64,000 bases of DNA from CAWEQW01 sp963811365 (GTDB lineage Bacteria > Actinomycetota > Actinomycetes > Propionibacteriales > Nocardioidaceae), in the NCBI GenBank assembly GCA_963811365.1, contig CAWEQW010000008.1, positions 744,001 to 808,000 on the forward strand, read 5' to 3'. Made by a program: the position numbers and the translations under genes. How positions within the stretch are numbered: the first letter of the stretch is position 1; each line of letters begins with the position of its first letter. Below are positions 1 to 8,827 of the stretch, one piece after another. The notes under the pieces were generated by a model that saw only the letters and a program-made list of their open reading frames with translations, did no database searches and was not told the origin of the DNA.

Positions 1-969
1 CTGGCCTGGTTCAACCCGTTCGCGGTGCCGAGCGCCGGCGCGCTCGCCACGGGGATCCTGCTCGCGGTCTTCATCTACTGGGGCTTCGACACCGCGGTGT
101 CGGTCAACGAGGAGACCAAGGACGCCCGTCGTACGCCGGGTCGTGCCGCGGTCACGGCCACGCTCGTGCTGCTGGTGATCTACGTCCTCGTCACCACCGC
201 CACGCAGGCCTTCGCGGGGCCGGGCACCAAGGGCATCGGCCTCGGCAATCCCGGCAACGCCAACGACGTCTTCTCCGTGCTGGGCAGGGCCGTCTTCGGC
301 GGCAGCGCGTTCGGCAGCTTCGCCGTGCACCTGCTGCTCCTGATGGTGCTGAGCTCGGCCGCGGCGTCGACGTTGACGACGATCCTGCCGACGGCGCGCA
401 CCACCTTGTCGATGGCGGTGCACAAGGCCATCCCGCAGCAGTTCGGCCGGGTGAGCGCCCGGTACATGACCCCGACCTGGTCGACGATCGGCATGGGCAT
501 CGCGTCGGTCGCCTTCTACGTCGGGCTCACCGCGGTCTCCGGCAACGTGCTGGCCGACTCCATCGCGTCGCTGGGACTGCTGATCGCCTTCTACTACGGG
601 ATGACCGGATTCACCGCACCGGTGTTCTACCGGCACACGCTGATGCAGTCCCCGCGCAGCCTCCTCATGCGCGGGGTGGTTCCCGGCCTGGGCGGGCTGA
701 TCCTGCTCGGGGCGTTCCTGCAGGCGGCTCGCGACTACTGGCTCGTGGGGCCGAACGCCGACTCGTACACCGCCTGGCGGATGCCGTTCGCGCCGCACTG
801 GGAGATCGGCGGGATCTTCCTCACCGGCATCGGGGCGCTGGCGCTCGGTGTCGTGCTGATGGTGGTCACCTGGATCACCATGCCCGCGTTCTTCCGCGGC
901 GAGACGCTGCCCAAGCGCACCGCGGAGCAGATGGCCGACTACGTCGTCCCCGAGGAGCTCCGGGAGTGA
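1..969 (+). CDS. Amino acid permease (APC superfamily), C-terminal part
   Basis: The reading frame is open from the first base, so the gene starts outside the window and only about 322 C-terminal residues are present. The visible part has several long hydrophobic segments typical of membrane helices (for example around window bases 50-110, 150-215, 320-390, 490-600, 660-725 and 815-885) with short polar loops, including the motif GFDTAVSVNEETKD, which resembles the conserved helix 6 and loop of APC amino acid and polyamine transporters. It should be a proton-coupled uptake permease in the cytoplasmic membrane; the substrate cannot be told. It converges on the 5'-nucleotidase gene, 27 bp away. 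Confidence 0.8.
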   Translation: MAWFNPFAVPSAGALATGILLAVFIYWGFDTAVSVNEETKDARRTPGRAAVTATLVLLVIYVLVTTATQAFAGPGTKGIGLGNPGNANDVFSVLGRAVFGGSAFGSFAVHLLLLMVLSSAAASTLTTILPTARTTLSMAVHKAIPQQFGRVSARYMTPTWSTIGMGIASVAFYVGLTAVSGNVLADSIASLGLLIAFYYGMTGFTAPVFYRHTLMQSPRSLLMRGVVPGLGGLILLGAFLQAARDYWLVGPNADSYTAWRMPFAPHWEIGGIFLTGIGALALGVVLMVVTWITMPAFFRGETLPKRTAEQMADYVVPEELRE

Positions 970-996
970 CGTCGAGCAGCTACCTGCAGTGCCGGC

Positions 997-2811
997 TCAG
1001 CTGATGACCACCGGCCGGGTCCCGGACACCAGCCGCCAGTCGACGGAGGCGAACACCGACGGGTCGATCGTGCCGTGGGCGGTGACCCAGTCGATGATCA
1101 GCTGCCGGATCTCCACCTGCCGGTTGTAGACCACCGGAGCCGTGCTCACCGCGGGGAAGCCGCCCCCGCCGGACTGCCGGTAGTTGTTGATCGCCATCAG
1201 GAACTCCTGGCCGTCGAGAACCGGAGCACCGTCGTACTGCAGGTTCGCGATCCGGCTCCCCGGGTCCGCGGCGATGTCGATGTCGTAGGTGAGCGGTGCG
1301 GTGTAGCCACCGACGATGTCGTAGTTGTAGTCCGGGGTGCCTGTCGGCGCGGCCGGCGTCACCGCGTTGGTGACCTGGTCGACCGTGAACGGGCCCGTGC
1401 CGCTGACCTTCTGGAAGTAGCGCGCGGAGTACTCCAGGTAGTCGCGCACCTGCGCCCCGGTCACCTTGATGCCGAGCAGCGTGTTGTCGTAGATGTACAG
1501 CCCCGCGACGTCGCGAACCGTCACCTGACCCTGCGGGATCGCCGCCGCCCGGTTGAACGGCGCCGCGATGCTCAGCACCGGCAGGGCGGCGTCCGGCGTG
1601 CCGGCGACCGCCTTGGCGACGGCGTCGGCCTGCACATGGTTGACGAAGTCGATCGCCGCGGCGTCCTCCACCACCGCGCGCTCGGCCGACATCGCCTCGG
1701 ACGAGGTGCCGATCGGCGAGTTGACGTAGTCGACGACGACGTCGTGCTGCTTGGTCAGCGCGGCCACGATGCGGGGGTCCTCGTCGACCGCGTTGGAGTT
1801 GAGCAGCTGGGCGCCGAGCCGCTCCACCCGCCAGCCCTGGGGCCCGTAGCCGAGCTCGAACGTGATCACCGACAGCCGCATCCCCCACTTGAGCGGCTCG
1901 GTGAGCAGCACCTGCTTGCCGGTCTGCTCATTGGTCACCCAGCGCTCGACGATCTCCACGTGGGCGTGGCCGACGAGGATCGCGTCGATGCCCGGGACCT
2001 GCTGCGCGAGCAGCGTCGAGGCGTTCTCCGGGTAGGGCAGCGCGTCGCCGTAGGACGAGGAGGTGTCGGCGCCGGAGTGGGCCGCGACGACGACGAGGTC
2101 GGCGCCGGCCCTGCGCAGCCGCGGGACGAACGCCCTGGCCTGCTCGACGATGCCGGGGAACTCCATCCGGCCCTCGACGTTCGCCTTGTCCCAGATCGCG
2201 ATGCCGGGGTTGGTGAGGCCGAGGATGCCGACCTTGACCGTCCGGCCGCGGCTGACCTTGACCTTCTTGATGACGTACGGCGCGAAGACCGGCCGCTTGG
2301 ACACCGGGTCGACAGCGTTCGCGCCCAGCAACGGGAAGTCGCACTGGGCCTCGAAGGCGCGCAACGTGTCGATGCCGTAGTTGAACTCGTGGTTGCCGAG
2401 CGCCGCGGCGTCGTACCCGATCAGGTTCATCGCCTCGGCCATCGGGTGCTCCGCACCACCCGTGACGGGGTCGATCTTGGCGAAGTAGTACGACAGCGGT
2501 GTCCCCTGGATCGTGTCACCCGCGTCGATGAGCAGCGTGTGCACCCGGCCGCGGCGCTTGCGCATCGCGGCCACCAGCGTGGAGATCTTGGCGAGCCCGA
2601 CGTCGTTGTGGCCGGCGTCGTCGTACTCCCTGTCGGAGAAGTAGTCCCAGTTGAAGACGTTGCCGTGGGAGTCGGTCGTGCCGAGCACGGTGATCCGCTG
2701 GTGCGGGGTGTGGCCGTGCGCCGGCGCTGCGTCGGCAGCCTCGGGGACGAGCCCTGCGGCCGCGAGCGCGGCGGCTCCGGTCAGGACGGTGCGGCGGGTG
2801 GGCTGCGTCAT
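997..2811 (-). CDS. Secreted bifunctional 5'-nucleotidase / 2',3'-cyclic phosphodiesterase (metallophosphatase)
   Basis: The 604-residue product begins with a twin-arginine (RRTVLTG) signal followed by an alanine-rich stretch, so export by Tat is likely. The N-terminal calcineurin-like domain shows the expected metal ligands in order: TTDSHGN, DAGDTIQG, GNHEFNYG, AAHSG and VGHAHVE. The C-terminal half matches the 5'-nucleotidase substrate domain (for example DNTLLGIKVTGAQ and NYRQSGGGGFP). It would release phosphate from nucleotides outside the cell. I chose the ATG at 2811 because GGGGAGAC lies just upstream and the signal peptide begins there; the frame stays open to 2982 but that extension has no export-like sequence. 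Confidence 0.9.
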   Translation of the reverse strand: MTQPTRRTVLTGAAALAAAGLVPEAADAAPAHGHTPHQRITVLGTTDSHGNVFNWDYFSDREYDDAGHNDVGLAKISTLVAAMRKRRGRVHTLLIDAGDTIQGTPLSYYFAKIDPVTGGAEHPMAEAMNLIGYDAAALGNHEFNYGIDTLRAFEAQCDFPLLGANAVDPVSKRPVFAPYVIKKVKVSRGRTVKVGILGLTNPGIAIWDKANVEGRMEFPGIVEQARAFVPRLRRAGADLVVVAAHSGADTSSSYGDALPYPENASTLLAQQVPGIDAILVGHAHVEIVERWVTNEQTGKQVLLTEPLKWGMRLSVITFELGYGPQGWRVERLGAQLLNSNAVDEDPRIVAALTKQHDVVVDYVNSPIGTSSEAMSAERAVVEDAAAIDFVNHVQADAVAKAVAGTPDAALPVLSIAAPFNRAAAIPQGQVTVRDVAGLYIYDNTLLGIKVTGAQVRDYLEYSARYFQKVSGTGPFTVDQVTNAVTPAAPTGTPDYNYDIVGGYTAPLTYDIDIAADPGSRIANLQYDGAPVLDGQEFLMAINNYRQSGGGGFPAVSTAPVVYNRQVEIRQLIIDWVTAHGTIDPSVFASVDWRLVSGTRPVVIS

Positions 2812-3045
2812 GGGTGTCTCCCCGAGCGAGGGTGGGCGCCACGGTCGGTGGCAAAGAGGGTGCGAGAGCAGTTGTATCCCGGGACCCGTGGGGCGGGTCA
2901 AGAGCTCGCGCCTATCCGGTGGATGAACGGCTGCTTCCACCGGACCCGAGCCGGTTGCTGTCCACATCGCCGGGCCGCGCATGCTTCACCCACAGGGCCG
3001 GCGACGGTTCTGGGAGGCACCGGCGGACCGTCCTAGCGTCGCCGT

Positions 3046-4308
3046 ATGACGACCTCTCCGACGCCGCGGGCCCACCCGGTCCACGACTTCACCTCCGCGC
3101 TGCACCGCGCCCTCGACCGGGTGTCCGGCGTCGCGGCGTGGGCGATGACCGCTGCGGAGCAGGCCGAGGCGCTGGTCGAGCTGAGCCGTGCCACGGCCAG
3201 GCTGGAGGAGCTCCGGCTGCGGGTGCTCGCGGCCGGCGACCGCAACGAGATCGGCTCCTCGAGCGGCGCGACGAACACGGCGGCGTGGCTGGCGGGAGCC
3301 ACCCGGCAGACCCACCGGGCCTGTCACACCGACGTCCGGCTGGCCCTGGCGCTGGACGAGCCGCTGATGGAGACCACGCGCCAGGCGCTCGCCGACGGGC
3401 GCCTGACGCGGGAGCACGCGCAGGTCGTCGCCACGTGCGTCGAGGACCTGCCGGCGGACGAGGTCACCGACGACGACCGGGTCCGCGTCCAGCAGCACCT
3501 CGTCACGCTCGCCGCCGACCACGACGCTCGCCGCCTCCGGGCTTGCGCGACGCGCATCTTCGAGGTGATCGCCCCAGCCGATGCAGACCGGCGCGAGGGC
3601 GAGACCCTGCAGGCCCGGGAACGGCGCGCCCGGGACCGGGCCCGGCTCTCCACGGCGGACAACGGCGACGGGACGACCAGCGGCTGGTTCACCCTGCCGA
3701 CGACTCACGCGGAGATGCTCACGAAGGCGCTCCAGGCTCTCGTCGCTCCACGCACGGCGGACCCCGACGCCTGGCTCACCGCGGACGGACGGAAAGCGCC
3801 CTACCGCGCGCTGCTCGGTCGCGCCTTCGTCGCGCTCATCGAGCACCTCCCGACCGACGGCCTGCCGCGGTCCGGTGGGCTCGCCCCCGGCGTGGTCGTC
3901 ACGGTGGACCTGGAAGCCCTCCGGTCCGGGCTCGTCGCCGCCGCCCTGGACACCGGCGGCCGGATCTCGGTCTCCGAGGTCCGTCGCATGGCCTGCAACG
4001 CCCGGATCATCCCGATGGTCCTCGGCGGCTCCTCGCAGCCGCTCGACGTCGGCCGGGCGAGGAGGCTGCACACCCCGGCGCAGCGCCAGGCCATGGTCGT
4101 GCGGGACCAGGGCTGCACGACCGTCGGCTGCGACCGCCCGCCGGCCTGGTGTGAGGTCCACCATGACAAGCCGTGGTCCGAGGGCGGGGTGACGTCGGTC
4201 CAGAACGGACGGCTCCTGTGTCCGCGGCACCACCACCTCGCGCACGACGCTCGCTACCGGATGACCGACCTCCCCGACGGCCGGGTCGCGTTCCACCGGC
4301 GGACGTGA
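3046..4308 (+). CDS. DUF222 domain protein with C-terminal HNH endonuclease (13E12 repeat family)
   Basis: The 420-residue protein has a long alanine- and leucine-rich helical N-terminal DUF222 region (about residues 10-330) and a C-terminal HNH nuclease motif at about 355-405: two cysteines (GCTTVGCDRPP), then CEVHHDKPWSEGG, asparagine in VQNGRLLC and a final PRHHHLAH. All HNH metal and catalytic positions look intact. These proteins are multicopy in actinobacteria, and their link to mobility or repair is not settled. It stands alone, running towards the minus-strand pair that ends 5 bp downstream. Confidence 0.9.
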   Translation: MTTSPTPRAHPVHDFTSALHRALDRVSGVAAWAMTAAEQAEALVELSRATARLEELRLRVLAAGDRNEIGSSSGATNTAAWLAGATRQTHRACHTDVRLALALDEPLMETTRQALADGRLTREHAQVVATCVEDLPADEVTDDDRVRVQQHLVTLAADHDARRLRACATRIFEVIAPADADRREGETLQARERRARDRARLSTADNGDGTTSGWFTLPTTHAEMLTKALQALVAPRTADPDAWLTADGRKAPYRALLGRAFVALIEHLPTDGLPRSGGLAPGVVVTVDLEALRSGLVAAALDTGGRISVSEVRRMACNARIIPMVLGGSSQPLDVGRARRLHTPAQRQAMVVRDQGCTTVGCDRPPAWCEVHHDKPWSEGGVTSVQNGRLLCPRHHHLAHDARYRMTDLPDGRVAFHRRT

Positions 4309-4312
4309 GGCG

Positions 4313-4702
4313 TCACTCGGGGAGTCCGAGCTCACGCATCACCTCGGGGATCGCCTCGCGCATCGCCTCGACGAGCGCGGTGAGTCCCGACAACGGCCGC
4401 ACCATCACGCGCAGGTCGTCGACCAGCCCGTCCTCGCCGACGTGCAGGAGGTCGGCGCCCTCGAGCTGCCGGTCGCCGACCCGAGCCGTGAACACCAGCA
4501 CGGAGTCGGCGTCCTGCTCCACGACCCGGGTGTAGGAGAAGTCCTCGAAGACCCGCATCACCGCGCGCAGGATCACCGACGTCATCATCCGGCCCTCGTA
4601 CGGCTGGTGGACCGCCGGGCTGCGGAACACCACGTGCTCGGCGAGGAGGGCGGTGAGCCTGTCCGGGTCGCGTGCCTCGACGGCGTCACGGAACTGCCTC
4701 AC
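4313..4702 (-). CDS. SnoaL-like / NTF2-fold protein
   Basis: The product has about 129 residues, the usual size of a single SnoaL-like domain. The opening VRQFRDAVEARDPDRLTALL followed by VVFRSP and a run of alternating beta strands (SVLVFTARVGDRQLEGADLLHV) fits the NTF2 fold, which covers enzymes and small-ligand binders, so no substrate can be named. The GTG at 4702 overlaps the stop codon of the DUF1697 gene as GTGA, which argues for translational coupling; a second in-frame GTG at 4711 is possible. The two genes form a small operon. Confidence 0.7.
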   Translation of the reverse strand: MRQFRDAVEARDPDRLTALLAEHVVFRSPAVHQPYEGRMMTSVILRAVMRVFEDFSYTRVVEQDADSVLVFTARVGDRQLEGADLLHVGEDGLVDDLRVMVRPLSGLTALVEAMREAIPEVMRELGLPE

Positions 4703-5241
4703 GCGCCCCACCTCTCAGCCAGTGTGGTGACCACCTTCAGGTCCCGGTTGGTGCCGGGGGCGAGCACCTTCTTGAACTGCTTGAAGAAGACCGCCTCCAT
4801 GGTCGGGCCCTCGATCCAGATGTGGCAGGCCCGCCCGACGACGCGGGCGGACTCCCCGGGGGCGTCCCAGGCGGCGACCTCCTCGGCCGTCTGCGGTGCG
4901 GGCGGCTCCTTGAAGAACGTGACGTAGCGACGGCCGGGAGTGCGCTCGGTGAACGACGGAGCCGGGATCGCGAGCGCGTCGGCGTACACCCGGCTCAGCT
5001 CGGACGGGCTGACGATGACGGCCGGCACCTCGAACCCGCAGCCGCCGGCGAGCGCGGCCTCCACGTGAGCCTCCACCTTGGCGCTGGACCGCATCGGCGT
5101 GGTGAACCGGACGTTGCCGGTCTGGATGTACGTCTCCACGTCCGAGAGCCCCGACCCGGTGAGGCAGTCGCGGAGGTCGGCCATCTTGAAGACCCGCCCG
5201 CCCACGTTGAGGGCACGCAGCAGGGCGATGTAGGTCGGCAC
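4699..5241 (-). CDS. DUF1697 domain protein
   Basis: The 180-residue product starts with VPTYIALLRALNVGG, the hallmark opening of DUF1697, and continues with the family motifs VETYIQTGNVRF and VTFFKEPP. The length fits the family. Its biochemical role is unknown; the fold is thought to be alpha-beta with ferredoxin-like halves. It starts with GTG, lies 50 bp from the divergent gene at 5292, and is the first gene of the pair with the SnoaL-like protein. Confidence 0.85.
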   Translation of the reverse strand: MPTYIALLRALNVGGRVFKMADLRDCLTGSGLSDVETYIQTGNVRFTTPMRSSAKVEAHVEAALAGGCGFEVPAVIVSPSELSRVYADALAIPAPSFTERTPGRRYVTFFKEPPAPQTAEEVAAWDAPGESARVVGRACHIWIEGPTMEAVFFKQFKKVLAPGTNRDLKVVTTLAERWGA

Positions 5242-5291
5242 CGCGCCATCCTGACACCTCGGAGCTGGTTCCCGGGGCTATCGTCGGCCAC

Positions 5292-6158
5292 GTGTCGAGC
5301 CCTGCACACGTACCCGCCTTCCTGCACGGCCTGGTCGACGACGCGGCGATCTTCCCGCCCGGCGACCTCCCGCTCGCCGACGCGGTTCCCGCGCACCTGC
5401 GACACCGGGCCGAGCCGTACGGCGCGCTGCTCGGCGCCTTCGTGATCGACGACCGGCGGCTGCCCCAGCTGGCCGACCTGGTGCCCCAGGACGGCGAGCC
5501 CGTGCGGCTCAGCGTCGTGGTCAGCGGCGGCGCCGGGGGGCTGGAGCCGGCCGTGCTGTGGGCCGCGCGCACGCCCGGTGTACGACTCCGGGGCGTCGAG
5601 GTCGCGCTGCGCGACGAGCTCGACCTCGCCCAGAACGCCCGCCGGGTGGTCGCCGCGGCCGACCGGCTGGTCGCGGAGGGCTCGCTTCCGGACGACGTGC
5701 CGGTCTATGTCGAGCCGCCCCGGCTGCGCGGCGGCCCGGTCCCCGCCTCGTGGCTGGCGGCGCTGGACGAGGTGGCCGCCGCCGACCTGCGGCTGAAGCT
5801 CCGCACCGGAGGACCGGACCCGGACGCCGTCCCGCTCTGCGAGGAGCTCGCGGAGGGCATCGAGGCGGCGCTGGACCGCGAGCTGCCCTTCAAGTGCACG
5901 GCCGGCCTGCACCACGCGGTGCGCGGGCCGGACCCGCAGACCGGCGTCACCGGCCACGGGTTCCTGAACGTGCTGCACGCCACCCGCGTCGCGCTCGACG
6001 GCGCGGGCCCCGCCGCGGTCGCGGCGACCCTGGCCGCGACCGAGGCACCCGACCCGGACCCGGACGGCTGGGCGAGCGCACGACGCTGGTTCACCTCGTT
6101 CGGGTCCTGCAGCGTCGCGGACCCCGTCGAGGACCTGCGCACGCTGGGCCTCCTCTGA
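5292..6158 (+). CDS. Conserved protein of unknown function
   Basis: I do not recognise a named family in this 288-residue protein. It is soluble, with no signal peptide or membrane segment. Repeated alternation of hydrophobic strands and helices (VRLSVVVSGG, VRLRGVEVALRDEL, VPVYVEPPRL, ADLRLKLRTGG, LPFKCTAGLHHAVR, GHGFLNVLHATR) gives the impression of a beta/alpha-barrel enzyme, with a possible anion-binding LRTGG loop and a conserved-looking KCTAGLHH motif. The start is a GTG with no clear ribosome binding site, so a leaderless transcript is possible. The coding potential is strong: third positions are almost all G or C in this frame only. Confidence 0.7.
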   Translation: MSSPAHVPAFLHGLVDDAAIFPPGDLPLADAVPAHLRHRAEPYGALLGAFVIDDRRLPQLADLVPQDGEPVRLSVVVSGGAGGLEPAVLWAARTPGVRLRGVEVALRDELDLAQNARRVVAAADRLVAEGSLPDDVPVYVEPPRLRGGPVPASWLAALDEVAAADLRLKLRTGGPDPDAVPLCEELAEGIEAALDRELPFKCTAGLHHAVRGPDPQTGVTGHGFLNVLHATRVALDGAGPAAVAATLAATEAPDPDPDGWASARRWFTSFGSCSVADPVEDLRTLGLL

Positions 6159-6197
6159 CCGGAGGCAGGTGAGGCACGCCTCACCGTGTCGGCTGTC

Positions 6198-6220
6198 TTT
6201 ACATAGGACACCTATGTAAA
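6198..6220. promoter_or_regulatory. Perfect 10-bp inverted repeat: operator of the marR-MFS operon
   Basis: The arms TTTACATAGG (6198-6207) and CCTATGTAAA (6211-6220) are exact reverse complements around an ACA spacer, and they form a marked AT-rich island in GC-rich DNA. The right arm contains TATGTA, a fair -10 hexamer, and the coding start follows only 9 bases later. Binding of the MarR protein here would block transcription of itself and the MFS gene. The MarR link is inferred from position and from the usual size of MarR operators. Confidence 0.8.
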
Positions 6221-6229
6221 ATCGTTTGT

Positions 6230-6733
6230 GTGATGCAAGAAAGAGCCGACCTCGAGCAGCTGAGCGCCGCACTCGTCGTGTACGCCGGCCGCCTGGTGCG
6301 CGCGGTGAGCCGGCGCGCCGTCCACGACATCCCCGCCGCGACGCTGCGGCTGCTCTCCCAGGTCGAGGAGCTGGGACCGCTGAGCGTCGGCGAGCTCGCC
6401 CGCGCCGACCGGTGCTCGCAGCCGGCGATGAGCTCCGCGGTGCAGAACCTGGTCGCCAAGGGCTGGGCCCGCAAGCAGCCCAACCCCGAGGACGCCCGCT
6501 CCTCGCTCGTGAGCATCACCCCGGCCGGACACGCCCTCCTCCAGACGGCTCGCGGCGGCTATGCCGCCGTGGTCGCCGACCGGCTGGCGGCCACGCCGGA
6601 CCACGACGTCGCGGAGCTGGCCGCCGCGGTCTCGCTGCTGCGCGACCTGCTCGCGGCTCCCGACACGGCCGACGCCGCCTCCTTCGAAACCACCCGGTCC
6701 TCGGACCCCGACCACCAGAAAGCACTCGCGTGA
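6230..6733 (+). CDS. MarR family transcriptional regulator
   Basis: The 167-residue protein has the MarR winged helix at about residues 40-110: LSVGELARADRCSQPAMSSAVQNLVAKGWARKQ carries the recognition helix, followed by the wing with DARSSLVSITPAG. Flanking N- and C-terminal helices would form the dimer interface. GTG at 6230 is followed at once by ATG at 6233; either may be the start, and the lack of a ribosome binding site with a -10-like TATGTA just upstream suggests a leaderless message. Its stop overlaps the GTG of the MFS gene, so it probably represses its own drug-efflux operon until a ligand binds. Confidence 0.9.
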   Translation: MMQERADLEQLSAALVVYAGRLVRAVSRRAVHDIPAATLRLLSQVEELGPLSVGELARADRCSQPAMSSAVQNLVAKGWARKQPNPEDARSSLVSITPAGHALLQTARGGYAAVVADRLAATPDHDVAELAAAVSLLRDLLAAPDTADAASFETTRSSDPDHQKALA

Positions 6734-7956
6734 CCAACGAACGTTCCCTTCTCCGCCAGCCCCGGGCCGTCTGGGCCGTGGCCTTCGCCTGCGTCATCGC
6801 GTTCATGGGCATCGGCCTCGTCGACCCGATCCTCAAGCCGATCGCGGACCAGCTGCACGCGTCGCCGAGCCAGGTGTCGCTGCTCTTCACCAGCTACATG
6901 GCGGTGATGGGCGTCGCGATGCTGGTCACCGGCTTCGTGTCCAGCCGCATCGGCGCCAAGCGCACCCTGCTGTCCGGCCTGGTGCTGATCATCGTCTTCT
7001 CGGCCCTCGCCGGCTCCTCGAGCACCGTCGGGGCGATCGTCGGCTTCCGCGCCGGGTGGGGCCTCGGCAACGCCCTGTTCATCGCCACCGCGCTCGCGAC
7101 GATCGTCTCGGCCGCCTCGGGCTCGGTCAAGCAGTCGATCATCCTCTTCGAGGCGGCCCTCGGCATCGGGATCGCCACCGGCCCCATCGTCGGCGGCCAG
7201 CTCGGCTCCATCTCGTGGCGCGGCCCGTTCTTCGGCGTGGCAGTCCTGATGCTGCTCGCGCTGCTCGCGACCGCGATCTTCCTGCCCCGCACTCCGGCGG
7301 CCCCGAGGCGCACCTCGCTGGCCGACCCGGTCAAGGCCCTGCGACACCCGGGCCTGCTGACCATCGCGGTCACGGCCCTGTTCTACAACATGGGCTTCTT
7401 CACGCTGCTCGCCTTCGCGCCGTTCCCGCTGGACATGAGCGCCTCCCAGGTGGGCTGGGTCTTCTTCGGCTGGGGCCTGCTGCTCGCCTTCACCTCCGTG
7501 GTCGGCGCACCCTGGCTGCAGCGCCGGTTCGGCACCGTGCCCTCGGTGCTCGGCTCGCTGGCGCTGTTCGCCGCCGACCTCGCGGTGATGGCGCTGTTCA
7601 CCGACAACAGGACCCTGCTCGTGGTGGGCATCGTCGTCGCGGGGGCGTTCCTCGGCGTGAACAACACCCTGATCACCGAGGCGGTGATGGGTGCGGCCCC
7701 CGTCGAGCGGCCCGTCGCCTCCTCCGCATACTCGTTCGTGCGGTTCAGCGGCGGTGCCGTGGCGCCGTACGTCGCGGGCAAGCTCGGCGAGAACGTCTCG
7801 GTGCACGCGCCGTTCTGGATGGGCGCAGTCGCCGTGCTCGCCGGCGTGCTCGTGCTCGCGGTCGGGCGGCACACCCTCGACCGGCACCACGAGCCGGCTC
7901 CCGCCGCGCACAGCGCCGACGAGGCGGAGCTGGTGGCCGTCGGCGACCTGGACTGA
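6730..7956 (+). CDS. MFS transporter (probable drug efflux)
   Basis: The 408-residue product has the length and 12 hydrophobic segments of a major facilitator. MGIGLVDPILKPIADQL lies in helix 1 and its loop, and VSSRIGAKRTLLSG is the loop 2-3 signature (G-x-x-x-D/R-R-x-x-R/K type). GPIVGGQLGSISWRGPF matches motif C of antiporters of the DHA1 drug-efflux family. The GTG start overlaps the marR stop by four bases, so translation is coupled. Together with the regulator it forms an inducible efflux unit; the exported compound is unknown. Confidence 0.88.
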   Translation: MTNERSLLRQPRAVWAVAFACVIAFMGIGLVDPILKPIADQLHASPSQVSLLFTSYMAVMGVAMLVTGFVSSRIGAKRTLLSGLVLIIVFSALAGSSSTVGAIVGFRAGWGLGNALFIATALATIVSAASGSVKQSIILFEAALGIGIATGPIVGGQLGSISWRGPFFGVAVLMLLALLATAIFLPRTPAAPRRTSLADPVKALRHPGLLTIAVTALFYNMGFFTLLAFAPFPLDMSASQVGWVFFGWGLLLAFTSVVGAPWLQRRFGTVPSVLGSLALFAADLAVMALFTDNRTLLVVGIVVAGAFLGVNNTLITEAVMGAAPVERPVASSAYSFVRFSGGAVAPYVAGKLGENVSVHAPFWMGAVAVLAGVLVLAVGRHTLDRHHEPAPAAHSADEAELVAVGDLD

Positions 7957-7974
7957 CCCGGACCGCCTCTCCCC

Positions 7975-8007
7975 GCGGGGGTGTCGTCGACACGACGGCA
8001 CCCCCGC
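7975..8007 (+). terminator. Hairpin terminator after the MFS gene
   Basis: A 13-bp stem (arms 7975-7987 and 7995-8007, with one G-U pair) closes a 7-base loop 18 bases after the MFS stop. There is no T-run, as is common in actinobacteria. Confidence 0.6.
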
Positions 8008-8052
8008 GCCGTACCCTCCACTCGACAGCGTCCGACGCGCGGAGAGTGTGAG

Positions 8053-8805
8053 ATGACCCAGGTTCCTGCCGGCTGGTTCCCCGACCCCGCGCCGCCGGCT
8101 CCCGGGCAGCCGCCGCTGGTGCGCTACTGGGACGGCCGCCAGTGGACCGAGCACGTCCAGCCCGCGCAGCAGCCGGTGCAGCCTCCCCCGGCGCCGCGAC
8201 CCGGCTATCCGCCACGGGCCCCCCGTCCGGCGGCCACCGACCACGGGACCACCCCGGACGGCGTGCCGCTGGCGGGGTGGTGGCAGCGGGTCGGCGGCTA
8301 CGTGATCGACAGCATCGCCGTGGGGATCGCCTCGTCGATCGTCACGGTGCCGATCCAGGTCGGCGCCCAGGAGCGGCTGCAGGCGGTGCTCGACCGGTTC
8401 ACCCGGGCCTCCACGAACGGCAGCGCCCCTCAGCTCTGGGCGTTCATGCGCGACTACGTCGACGCGCTCGCGCCGGTGCTGCGCTGGAGCGTGCTGGTCA
8501 GCTTCGTGGCCTGGCTGCTGTACTACGGGCTCTTCCTGCGCTTCCGGAGCGCGACCCCGGGGATGATGGCGCTCGGCCTGGCCGTCCGGCTCCGCGAGAC
8601 CCCCGGCCGGCTGGCCTGGTCGACGATCCTCGTGCGGATCGTCGTGCAGCAGGGCATCGTGCTCGTCGCCCTCGTCTCGCTCCCGCTCTACGTCGCGCTC
8701 TCGTGGTTCCCGCTGCTCGACGGCCTGTGGCCGCTGTGGGATGCGCACAAGCAGGCGCTGCACGACAAGGCCGCACGCACCAACGTGGTCCGCACCCGCC
8801 GCTGA
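8053..8805 (+). CDS. DUF2510 and RDD domain membrane protein
   Basis: The 250-residue protein opens with a DUF2510 module (AGWFPDPAPP, then LVRYWDGRQWTEHVQ), a proline- and glutamine-rich linker, and an RDD domain of three or four membrane helices from about residue 75. The RDD signature appears as GWWQRVGGYVIDSIAV near the start, FRSATPGMMALGLAVR in the middle and LHDKAARTNVV at the end. RDD proteins are suspected ion exchangers or membrane adaptors, and none of this shows a substrate. The ATG at 8053 is preceded by GGAGAGTGTGAG. Confidence 0.85.
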   Translation: MTQVPAGWFPDPAPPAPGQPPLVRYWDGRQWTEHVQPAQQPVQPPPAPRPGYPPRAPRPAATDHGTTPDGVPLAGWWQRVGGYVIDSIAVGIASSIVTVPIQVGAQERLQAVLDRFTRASTNGSAPQLWAFMRDYVDALAPVLRWSVLVSFVAWLLYYGLFLRFRSATPGMMALGLAVRLRETPGRLAWSTILVRIVVQQGIVLVALVSLPLYVALSWFPLLDGLWPLWDAHKQALHDKAARTNVVRTRR

Positions 8806-8827
8806 CCCCGCGCCCCGGATGGGTGAG

